Source of the DNA: Chamaecrista fasciculata | Lineage: Eukaryota > Streptophyta > Magnoliopsida > Fabales > Fabaceae | Assembly (NCBI GenBank): GCA_003254925.1 | Contig: QANZ01005454.1 | Coordinates: 159,199-223,198 of the forward strand | Length of the DNA stretch: 64,000 nucleotides | Direction of reading: 5' to 3' | Shown here: positions 28,631 to 38,444 of the stretch, piece by piece | Layout: each line of letters begins with the position of its first letter | Numbering within the stretch: the first letter of the stretch is position 1 | The notes under the pieces: generated by a model | Database searches by the model: none | What the model was told of the DNA's origin: nothing | The model's input: the letters and a program-made list of their open reading frames with translations, nothing else | Position numbers and translations under genes: made by a program

Positions 28631-29521
28631 GAAATTAGGGTTCAGGGACTAAAATGTTTTTTTTAATTATGATTTAATAAATTGAGAATAATGGGATAAA
28701 ATGAATGAACTCAAAGTAGATTTTTTTTAGGGTTTAGGGTTTTAGGGTTTTTAATACATTTAAGGACTAAATTGGAATGTTTGGAAAGGTTTTGGGATAC
28801 TTTACAATTTTATTTTTAGGATTTGGGACTAAAATGAATGAAGAAGATGAAAAAGATGAAGAAGAGGATTAAAAAAAGTTTTAGGGGATTTAGGGGTTTT
28901 GGGACCAAATTGCAAGAGAGTAGTTTTAATGAGGTGTCAAGTGGAAATGAGTTGGATATTAATTTGAGCAAACCCCCTTTTTGGTCCCTCAATTGTTACT
29001 GAGTCGAGGATTTGGTCCCTCAACTAAGCATTTAACGGCCACCTAAGCAGATAACGGTGACACGTCATCACTTAACACCTCTATCACTAACGGACCAGAC
29101 GTGAGGGACCAAAACGTAAACGGGATTGTACAATTGAGGGACTGAGTTGTAGTTTCCCACAATTGAGGGACCGATTCCTCGACTCAGTAACAATTGAGGG
29201 ACCAAAAAGGGGGTTTGCTCAATTCAGATATTACTCTTTACTTCTTTAGAGATTTGATTGTAATTTTCAAATAGACCATTAAGTATAAAATATATCTTAA
29301 CCCATAATTTCTCTGTCATATTAGTCATTTTTTAACTTGACAGATAAAGTTTAGTTTCCCACTGAAAAGAGTGTTTCTTCAGTTGTCGGTTTGTGACTTT
29401 CATCATCACTTTCTCTTTCTCTTTTCTTTCACTGGTTGCCTCCATCTTTCTTTCCCTTTCCTCCATATTTCCCTCTTTCTCACTCTCTCACTCTGGAGAG
29501 AAAATCTCAAAATCCCTTCCC

Positions 29522-31741
29522 ATGGAAATCTCATTCTCTCTCTTCACCACATTATCAATTCTCCTCACTCTCTCTCCTCTAACCACCTCCCATTACTCCT
29601 TCTCCACTCCCCCTCCTTCTTCTTCTTCTTCTTCTTCTTCTTCTTCTTCTTCTTCTTCTTCTTCTTCTTCTTCTTCTTCTTCTTCTTCTTCTTCCTCTTC
29701 CTCTTCCCTCTCCGAATGGCGATCTGCCCACGCCACCTACTACGCCGCCGCAGATCCCAGGGACGCCGTCGGCGGCGCGTGCGGCTACGGTGACCTCGTC
29801 AAAGCCGGTTACGGCATGGCCACCGTCGGTCTCAGTGAGTCGCTCTTCGAACGCGGCCAGATCTGCGGTGCCTGCTTCGAGCTCCGGTGCGTCGAGGACC
29901 TCCGATGGTGTATCCCTGGAACCTCCATTATCGTCACCGCCACTAACTTCTGTGCCCCCAACTATGGTTTCACCGCCGAGGGAGGCGGCCGATGTAACCC
30001 TCCCAACAAGCATTTCGTGCTTCCGATTGAGGCATTCGAGAAGATCGCTATCTGGAAAGCTGGAAACATGCCGGTACAGTATCGGAGGTATTCTCGCTGC
30101 ACCTATGCTATCTCTTTTTTTCTTTTTTCTTTTGGCTTAATGTGGTATTTTGTGGTTTTGATAGCTACTGAATTTACGCGCTAACATGCACTGGGGATTT
30201 GGGATAGGCTGGCTCACTAGTCACCATCAGTGGCCTACTTTATTACTGTATCTCGTATTTTGTTATGATAATGTCTTCCCTTGGATGCTTTATGCTTTTA
30301 TGAAGACGAATTCCAGTGGCTAGATTAAAGAAAATAGAGAAAGACGAATTCGATATAGTCACTTTGTGTCGTGATGTAGTCCATTTCCATAGAGTTATAG
30401 CCTTGAATTCAATATAGCCACTTTGTCTGCTTTTGATTGTTACCTAGGGTTCTCTGAAGAACTGCACAAGGTGATGGATTTTAAATCCCATGATAAGCAA
30501 GGAAAATTAATAATCTAATATGTCAATTATGATTTGTGTCAAATTGTGGGGAGGAAAGTAACATATCCAAATAAAAACGGTCCTGATATTTGCTATCTAG
30601 TTTGTATCCGCCTCTGAATTTGACTATAACCTCATGGCATAAAATATTTTCATGAATTTCCGTAAGGCATCAACAATTTCAACCAGGTCTGAAAGAGATG
30701 TGAAAGGATAAACTTGTGGGTATGCTTTGTATTGTAGGGCATTGTATACTGGATATTCTAACTATCCGTTCATTTCGAACGAAGATAGGGTAGTTGGGAT
30801 AATATTTTCCACCCGGTATTTGATAATTTTTAATTTTTCACTACTCATACCTTATCTGATATTTGTTATTAGACAGATACTAGGTATTTTGGCAGATTTG
30901 GATAGGTGCCTGAATATCCGTCTAAATTGTCATCCCTTAATTAAACTTGGTCTACCATCTGCCAAGAGCAAAGCATGCCAATAATTTGGTTGTTTTCTCG
31001 TGGTTAAATTTAGAGGACCTTACCAATAAAAGGTCAGCTTATAGTGTCCATGAATTGTGACCATTGAATTCATAACATCTAGCAAAGGCTGTGTGCATAT
31101 ATATAACTTTCAGGCTCTGTAGGTTGTGTAAGGGTGATTGAGGTCTCCAATGTCAGTGAAGCCAAGATCACAACAATAAAGTTTAATGATGTCCTGCCAT
31201 TTGATTCACTAGCTGTGAGCCTGTGAAACAAAAGTTTTCATGAACAGAAGTTACCGAAAGTTTTAATTTAGAGTGAGATGCTTGCTTGATGAATCTCCTA
31301 GAAAGAGTCTGTGTAATCTTGGTTTAATTAAGATTACAGTAAATATGAAGTTCAGAGGAAAAAAACTAGATCGTCTTTTTTTTCAGCATACCACTAATTA
31401 TTTTGTTTGTTTTCTGCCCTGTTTGGAACAGGATAAAGTGCAGAAAGGAAGGAGGAATTCGATTTACCATCACTGGTTCCGGCATCTACATTTCAGTGCT
31501 GATCAGCAATGTAGCCGGCACTGGAGATGTTGTTGCAGTCAAAATTAAGGGCTCAAGAACAGGTTGGCTTCCTATGGGTCGGAATTGGGGGCAGAACTGG
31601 CATGTAAATGCATTACTGCAGAATCAACCTCTTTCATTTGAGGTCACTGGAAGTGATGGGCTAACAGTTATATCTTACAATGTTGCTCCCAAGGATTGGA
31701 GCTTCGGACAAACCTTTGAAGGCAAGCAATTTGAGTCTTAG
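29522..31741 (+). CDS. EXPA13: Alpha-expansin, EXPA13 type, with a 30-serine run; 291 aa
   Basis: Exons 29522-30087 and 31432-31741 join in phase (YRR to IKCR). The protein has a signal peptide (about residues 1-23), a run of 30 serines (33-62), then a GH45-like expansin domain ([49 protein letters not shown]) and a C-terminal CBM63-like domain with [11 protein letters not shown]. It ends TFEGKQFES. The distinctive PRDAVGG and [18 protein letters not shown] segments place it with EXPA13. Expansins are secreted and loosen the cell wall without hydrolysis. Usual alpha-expansins are about 250-265 residues; the serine run explains the excess. The family HFD motif reads HFV here. The start is the first in-frame ATG. 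A 2.1-kb Pack-MULE-like element ends about 290 bases upstream. Confidence 0.95.
29618..29707 (+). repeat. Coding (TTC/TCT)n microsatellite encoding 30 serines
   Basis: Thirty consecutive serine codons, mostly TCT with TCC at the 3' end, lie between the signal peptide region and the first expansin domain. The other frames give poly-Phe or, on the minus strand, poly-Arg shadows. Confidence 0.97.
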
Positions 31742-33704
31742 AAGCATCACGAAGATAACTTATTCCAAGAATCCAAGGATCATTGAGCTTTACTTCCCTT
31801 CCCTTTCCACGCCCAGAAAAAAAAAAGTAAAAAAAAAAATCCCTAATAGGGAATAGGTATAGATGGTTTTGTTGTACACTTTTTTTACCCCCTCTGTACG
31901 TTATGGAGAAGATAATCAAGACAGCAAATATTTTGTTGAATGGATGGCTCGCATGGTGTACAAAGGTGTATTCATGGTTGATTTTCCTTTACATTTTTTG
32001 GTTTCTCTCTTTTATGTCTTGGAGGACACAGTGTAGCAACTGTTTTGGTCAATTGGTGGATGTTAATATGCACGAACGATTTGGTTAAATTTCATAGGGT
32101 CTAGTGAAAGAAGACCTACCTAGTTGATTAGTAGTTTAATACTAAGTGCTTAAGCATCTATGTGCTTGCACTCTATCCTAGAAGGTGTATTAAGTGTAAA
32201 TAATTATTTGGGATCATTTTCTTTTTTTTTTACATAGAAAGTGATTTTTAATTTAATATTTCAATGTTATTCTTCTATTCATTTTTTTTTTCAATATTAA
32301 TGATTAAAATAACATAATGTTACCCTTATACTCAAATATAAATGGATTACGTATGCCTAATCATACTAATATGCTGAAAAAAGTGAAAATCGGATTGTAT
32401 AAGATAATACCAATTCTCATTGTGTTTGGGTTTAACGCAAAATACTCGTGATTTGCTCAAAACAATTTTGAAAAGGAAAACAAAATCACAAGACATTCTA
32501 TTTAACTTATTAAAAATAGTAGATCAAGTACTCTAAGTACAGATGATCAACCGACCATGACATTGACTATATGCCAACAACCAATAAATTATAAAACAAT
32601 GCCCAGATGTTAATCTTCAATAGATTTTATACTAATTACTCATGTGAGGAAATGGAGTTAAAGCTATGCCTAGTAAGCTTTTGCCTACTTTCCTTTTCCC
32701 TGCAATTTCACTCCTTTCTCCTTCGCTTAAACAGTAAATCTTCAGTTCTAACTATCTTTTATTGATTGGAAAGTGAAAAACTTAAGACCTATGAAACATT
32801 AATATTGACACAAACACTTACACATACACGAGATACAACACACAACAGACATATACAAATTCTATGAAACTTATATACATCCATTCATGACATATGTGAT
32901 ATGTGTCAATTTTTTTTTATTAGTCACAACTGTAAAAATGATTTTAAGTTTTGACACTCATGAACATGTGTTAAGCACATGTCATATCGTGTCGTAAGTA
33001 TGATGATATTCTAAGGTGTTACTTTCTAGTTCAAGACAAACCCAAAGCAAGTTTGATCAAGCTACACACTGTTCCTTTTTATCCCCCATCTATGAAGGAG
33101 TGAACAAGCTATGTACAGTCAGACTCGTGGGCCAAATAAATTACATACTATCCATATCAGTATCTTAAAACATCATAAAGTAGAAATTAATTTGGAGAAA
33201 AAAAGTAGAATGAAAGTAAAATTACCTGGAATCCATATAAGTATCATGGTTATGAGGATAAGCACTTAAAGATGCAGTTCTGAAATAGTTTCATATTTTC
33301 TAATTTTGATGAAATTTGGGCTTTTATCACTCCCTCACCATTCATATCCATTAATGAAAAAACATCCTAGCTAAGGAAGAAGCAAGACATATGCTGAACA
33401 TGGTTGTGTCAAAATGAAGCTAAAAACCTAAGCCTAACAAAAGAGAATGATTTAGACTAAGTTTAGCACTCATTTCTGGACAGGTTTTATGACTGAGGTG
33501 TTTAGATCTGGAGGAAGAAGACAACCAGAGTCCAGAGATAACATCATAGCAATAAGCAGATCAAATGTAACATATCTCAATGGGAATATGAAGAGGTCAT
33601 AATCTAAGAAGGAATACAATGATTAAAAAAAGCGAGAACACCACAATGACACTTACTGGAAGCCAAATAGCCAATCATCAATCAAGAAAAAGGCGGGAGC
33701 AGAT
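31742..33704. other. Intergenic sequence downstream of EXPA13
   Basis: The EXPA13 3' untranslated region should occupy the first few hundred bases. No gene was recognised in the rest on either strand; it is AT-rich without strong repeats. Confidence 0.5.
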
Positions 33705-33840
33705 GGAATTGGATCCTTTAAAGTGTAAAAATTTGTGGAGTGAGAGAAGTGTAGAGAAAGATAGAGAGAAAATTGCACATATAGGGTCATATTCTCTCTC
33801 TACACTTCACAAATTTTTATACTTTAGAGGACCCAATCCT
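33705..33840. mobile_element. GGATCCTCT-type hairpin MITE, 136 bp, 10-bp TSD
   Basis: The arms GGAATTGGATCCTTTAAAGT and the complement of ACTTTAGAGGACCCAATCCT form a stem, with GTGTAAAAATTTGTGRAGTG continuing the pairing. The flanking 10-mers GGGAGCAGAT (33695-33704) and GGGAGGAGAT (33841-33850) differ at one base. It resembles the element at 58465-58650. Confidence 0.8.
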
Positions 33841-34507
33841 GGGAGGAGATCTGCTAAATTATATAAAGTATTGCTCAAGGATGGAAAGGATTTACTTTTT
33901 TCTCTTTATTTCCTCCATTCATCATTCTCTCTCCTACTTTCTCTCTCTTAACATTACAGGGCTGCATGACCATAAAGATAGCAAATTTTGCAAATTTCCA
34001 CACCGTAAGATAGAAAAGAGAAGCAGCATGCCTTGCTGTAAAACCAACACAACCATATGCTCCGTATTCACATGTCACACAAAAATGCTTTACCACAGTA
34101 ATCTAGCTAGCCAAGTGGACAAACAACTAAAAATGAATGCTTAGTTATTATGTTGTAAAAGCATATATCAACTGCGAACTGTTTATACATAAATTTGAAT
34201 CTTCTCAACATGAAAACTTGAAGTGAAATTATACCGGGTTAAGTGACTATAGAATACATGATCTGTCAGCGTACTACAGATGAACAAGACAGAAAAAAAA
34301 AAAAAGAATCAAATATGTGATTTTTAACAACAATAACTCTACACCTAGTTCAATCTAAAGCCCTGGAAAAAATTAGAAAATATACAATCAAAAAAATATA
34401 TATTCAACATCTAACAATCAAAATTGTTTGAGTATCCTACCGTGTATATTCCTCAAGGAGGAGCCGAATGCCTCTAGGAGAAAATCAATGCTAGCAGTTT
34501 TTCAGTT
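33841..34507. other. Intergenic sequence downstream of the PC-esterase-like gene
   Basis: No gene was recognised. The 3' untranslated region of the minus-strand gene at 34508 should extend into it. Confidence 0.5.
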
Positions 34508-35605
34508 TCAGAGCTTCTGATGAGATTCAATAATCAATGCATTAAGCAAAATATGAACCGCTGCTTCATAGACAACTCCATCATAATGCATCCCATCATC
34601 TGTGCATCGGATCCCACAATTCCAACTTAGTGAACTTATATCTAGTAGTTGAAGAGGGCCACCAAATTGCTGCAAAATCTGGCTTTTCTTAAGCTCTCTT
34701 TCATACGAAACTCGCATAAGATCGGTCATCTTTTCCCTCTTCTCCTCTGTATTCAACATGGAGTTAATCAAAGTAGGCATGCCAAGCCAGAACAAGTGAG
34801 GCGATCTAAGTGATACAGAACCTGTTACAGGTCCATCTGTGCCAAATTCTGGGGAGATAGGCAAAACTGACGTTATAGATTTCCTTAAAACTTGTAATGA
34901 GACACCATAGTCAGAAGCATTCACCATGTGAAGCATATGCCATAGACCTGAACCCATCACCAAAACATCAGGGTAGTTTCGATTTTGCTTGAACCCTCTC
35001 ACCAAATCGGTTAAATTGGTCGTATAAGGTGCCCATATGAAATCTAATTTCATCCCAATTTCATCAACCGCAATCTGGTAATTACTATGCCTCTTAAACA
35101 ACGAGCCTCGAGCTGATTCCATCTGATTTGAATCCAAAACCAAACCTAGCAACGAAAGCGCGAACAATCGAGCTTGGGAATCCCCTGCCACCAATACCCA
35201 GGACCCGTTAAGCAAATCGGCAACATCAGGCCGCTTCAGTTTCTGAAACTGACAAGAATCAACAGAACCAGATCTCCTCCAGTACCAAGATTTGTCATAA
35301 TTCACGGAATTATTATTCAAAGGGTTGAAATCGCTGCTAGCTTTCACTTCCCAATCGATTTCGTGAAGCGAGGAGAAACAAGAATCGCGATCATCATCCA
35401 AAACAGCGATGGAAGACACAGAAGTTACGAAATCGGAGACGGAAGGGAAATAAGGAGTAAGGTGAACACCAACAGCGAGAGTGATGAATAGGGCTCCACT
35501 GAAGAATAGCATCTTGTTTCGGCTCAAATGCCAACCCGCCATTCCCATCGGCACAAAAAGCACCACACACGCCGCGAACAACCCCAATTGTACGGCCCCT
35601 AACAT
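34508..35605 (-). CDS. Membrane-anchored PC-esterase/SGNH-like protein (GDS...DxxH), 365 aa
   Basis: The ORF is a single exon and starts at the first in-frame ATG (35603-35605). Two hydrophobic segments (about residues 2-22 and 33-51) suggest an N-terminal membrane anchor, for example in the Golgi. A lumenal domain follows with VLVAGDSQARLF (GDS at 141-143), DVLVMGSGLWHM, LFWLGMPTLINSML and, near the end, CTDDGMHYDG (Asp337 to His340). The GDS plus DxxH pair is the catalytic signature of the PC-esterase group, which includes plant TBL/PMR5 polysaccharide O-acetyltransferases and Cas1-like proteins. The canonical plant TBL/PMR5 N-terminal domain is not evident, so it is a divergent member, and substrate and exact reaction are unknown. 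No disruption was seen. Confidence 0.85.
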   Translation of the reverse strand: MLGAVQLGLFAACVVLFVPMGMAGWHLSRNKMLFFSGALFITLAVGVHLTPYFPSVSDFVTSVSSIAVLDDDRDSCFSSLHEIDWEVKASSDFNPLNNNSVNYDKSWYWRRSGSVDSCQFQKLKRPDVADLLNGSWVLVAGDSQARLFALSLLGLVLDSNQMESARGSLFKRHSNYQIAVDEIGMKLDFIWAPYTTNLTDLVRGFKQNRNYPDVLVMGSGLWHMLHMVNASDYGVSLQVLRKSITSVLPISPEFGTDGPVTGSVSLRSPHLFWLGMPTLINSMLNTEEKREKMTDLMRVSYERELKKSQILQQFGGPLQLLDISSLSWNCGIRCTDDGMHYDGVVYEAAVHILLNALIIESHQKL

Positions 35606-36199
35606 CGATCGATCGCGTTTTGGCGTCTTCCTCTCTTTGGTGTTCACAGATCGCTCCAGGATGTCACATCTATTATAAATCGAACTTACAAAGTATCGAA
35701 CCACGAAAGATGGTTGAAATTGAAATCCCTCGTATGCCCACTCTGTGAAAATTTAGAGAGAAGTGCATCGAGGTGAGTGGGAGTGAAAATTTTCTGCTTG
35801 TTACCATACCATCGGTAAACGAAGATAAAGAGTTAAAAAGACCACGATCTGAAGAAAAATCAATATTAGGGTTATGGTCAAAGTTGGTGAAGAAAGAAAG
35901 TTAATGGCTTGCGAACGAAGGTAAAAATTACGAAGAAGCTGATGGGAACGTGACAACAAATGCAGAAGGATTGGGCTCAGGAAGAACCGAAGAAGAATGG
36001 GACATTTACGAAACATGGAGACGCAAAAATCGTTTATGTTTTTGTGTGGGCTATTTCACTGACCACTGTGGTGCCATGATTATTCTTGTAATTTCTGTAA
36101 TTTCACCATCTAAGTTAAACTCACTAGTTGTTCATTTACGAGTTGCTAAACATGGCTAGACATACAAAAGTTGATAATCTAATTTTAATCATTGAAAAT
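35606..36199. other. Upstream region of the PC-esterase-like gene
   Basis: This region holds the probable leader and promoter of the minus-strand gene at 34508-35605. No other gene was recognised. Confidence 0.45.
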
Positions 36200-37080
36200 T
36201 ATGAGATATATTATATATTAATCGTTATAAATAATTAGTATTTGTGAATATTCACAACTTTCTTTTCATATTTTCATGTATAGAAGTTTGTAATATCATT
36301 TGTAATTAAGTTGATGATCTTTAGTTTCTTGTGTACATGAATATGAGTCTATGAATTCATTAAATACATTCCCTCCTTGAGATTCTTTAGCCTATAAATA
36401 GAGGCTTTGAGAGTTGATGTAAAGGTTGGAGATAACTTCAATAATAGAATTTGTCTCTCCTCCTACTTTTCTCTCTACTTTGAGCATTCATATTTCATAT
36501 ATTTCATAACACGTTATCAGCAGGAGCCTCTACCAGTTTGAGTCTTTAATATCTAAGCATGAGTCTTTCCCGATACGAGTTTTGGGTAATTAATCACAAA
36601 TTTCTTTTTATTTTATGTTAAATGATTTATCATTATCATATTTTATAAGTTTATGATTGTGATTCTCATATTAAGATTTATAAATATTTTATATGGCCTA
36701 AAGCTACATATGATTAATGTTTCATATGAATAAGTAGATGGCATGGAGCCATATAATGTTTTGATTAAATTTTAATGGATCAATTATTGTATCTTTATAA
36801 AAGATAAGTGCATTAAAATATTATTGCACAAATTGATGATTTATCAAGGGCAATTGTTTGACTATTGAAATTATCTAATATAAGCCTGAAAGCTCAAAGA
36901 CTTTCGCTATAGAAGTTGTCCAATATCAACCCTGAAAGGTTTTTTTTTTTGCTCAAACAACTCTGAAAGTTAATAGTCAAACTATTTTGACATATTACAA
37001 AAAGAAATTATTAATAGCCTTGAAGGCGAATAATAAGTATATTTTGATCAACTACGGAATTGTTAAAAAAAATATTTGTT
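36200..37080 (+). mobile_element. Copia-type LTR end and leader fragment
   Basis: A TATA box TATAAATA (36393-36400) is followed by CT-rich leader sequence. The phrase TTTCATAACACGTTATCAGC at about 36502-36521 is a junction commonly seen between the LTR end and primer site of plant Copia elements. The sequence after it (to about 37080) has the imperfect repeated phrases of a Copia leader, such as CTGAAAG and GTCAAACTATT. No gag or pol and no second LTR were found. The left border is approximate and the superfamily call is partly from memory of this junction. Confidence 0.6.
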
Positions 37081-37084
37081 GATA

Positions 37085-37830
37085 GTCTTGAAGACTGGTA
37101 TCAATCTAAATATTTGAAAGCCCTAAAGTGGTGGAAAAGGAATCTGATTCGCTACTATGAGGCTTGGTTAACCATTCTCGTGACGTTAGATGTCATTTGG
37201 AAACTTCGTAATGAGAGAGTTTGAAAGCTTGCCAAGTTGTGGCGTAGAGCAACTATCAAAATCCTTAACTCTTACTATCAAAATCCTTAACTCTTATGTT
37301 TCTTATTATTTTATTATGTTTAACCGTAATCCTTTTAATTCTAAATCGTCACCACCTTATATGTGAGACCATTTGTCTGTTCTGTGAGTTTCAAGATGAC
37401 TCTGCGTCCCACACGTTCTTCAGTTGTAGTTTTGCTAGAACGGTCTGATTTGGGTTACCTATTTCCATCAAGTCGGTTTTAGGTTCTCAAGTGTTCCAGA
37501 GGTGGTTCTACATTTGGATAAAGTGGTGGAAAAGGAATCTGATTCGCTACTATGAGGCTTGGTTAACCATTCTCGTGACGTTAGATGTCATTTGGAAACT
37601 TCGTAATGAGAGGGTTTGAAAGCTTGCCAAGTTGTCGCGAAGAACAACTATCAAAATCCTTAACTCTTATGTTTCTTATTATTTTATTATGTTTAACTAT
37701 AATCCTTCTAATTCTAAATCTTTTATGACGAGGCCGGAGGCCGAAGGCTCAGGGTCTTGTTGCTTCCTCAAATACAAACGAAGACAATATTAGCTTGTGT
37801 AACTTGTCACCCAGCCTTTTAGTCTTTTCT
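37085..37830 (+). pseudogene. Rearranged LINE relic (zf-RVT region) with internal duplication
   Basis: Bases about 37360-37620 translate, with breaks, to a LINE zf-RVT segment: CETICLFCEFQDDSASHTFF, then WFYIWIKWWKRNLIRYYEAW and LDVIWKLRNERV. The last part, from AAAGTGGTGGAAAAGG onward, also occurs upstream at about 37125-37349, so about 200 bp are present twice in direct orientation. A 22-bp unit (CTATCAAAATCCTTAACTCT plus TA) is doubled again in the first copy. Stops interrupt every frame. Confidence 0.75.
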
Positions 37831-38444
37831 TTTGTTGTCATTGTTTTTATATTATATACTAGAGACTTTGTGTGCCCTAACGGGCACGCAAATATGTATG
37901 TAGAGTAAATGAGGGATTAAATTGTTAACTTAGTAAAGAAAGAAAGACCAAATAGTAAATTTTCTCTTATTTTTAATTTCATAGACTATAGTTTTAAACA
38001 TGGACGACCAGAAAGGGGTGGAGCCATATAATATAAAATATTCCCTGCATTTCTCTGGATTTGATAAAATATGGGCCCTTGGATTAATCAAATAACTGCT
38101 AGCTTGCCACGTCGCCCCGTGAAACGATACGTTTCAATTTTTCTCTCTACTCTAGTTTCTGACTCCAAAAACAAAATGTGAATCCTCTATCTATATATTT
38201 ACACTGCCGCCTTCTCGTCGAAACCACCGTCGCCGGTGCTCGCGGCCCAATCCGGTGTGCCTCCGCCACGTCCTTCCTAGCCACTTGAGTCGTGATCCTT
38301 CACTACCCACACAAGCTCTCCGATTTCTCCTCCGTAGAAAGAAAGTAAACAATTTTGACGCAGATTTCATAATTTGAAGTTGTATCAACGACTGCTAAGA
38401 GAAAAGAGAGAGAAAGAGAAAGCCCTGATCTCGAAGAGGAGTAG
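37831..38444. other. ATG5 upstream region
   Basis: The likely promoter and leader of ATG5. A purine-rich stretch (38396-38425) immediately precedes the start codon. A GC-richer patch at 38200-38340 is probably leader or promoter. No other gene was recognised. Confidence 0.4.

Larger units (their letters stand above)
27130..29220. mobile_element. Pack-MULE-like element with about 487-bp inverted repeats, 2091 bp, 10-bp TSD
   Basis: The ends GAGCAAACCCC and GGGGGTTTGCTC lie in perfect 10-bp duplications AATTCAGATA (27120-27129 and 29221-29230). The arms 27130-about 27617 and about 28735-29220 are inverted copies. Each arm itself starts with a roughly 256-bp inner fold-back (27130-27386 and 28966-29220) containing TGACGTGTCA. 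The centre has degenerate telomere-like CCCTAAA arrays, partial extra copies of arm sequence, and a GC-richer stretch with minus-strand coding look (28116-28630). Long inverted repeats plus a 9-10 bp duplication are Mutator hallmarks. No transposase was recognised. It ends about 290 bases before the EXPA13 ATG. Confidence 0.85.

Noticed and set aside
29371..30013. Poly-Phe (plus) and poly-Arg (minus) open frames over EXPA13
   Set aside because: These are shadows of the serine-coding TTC repeat. The expansin frame has clear domains.
35606..35704. 33-residue N-terminal extension of the PC-esterase-like protein
   Set aside because: The upstream start would be GTG. The first ATG at 35605 directly precedes the membrane segment.
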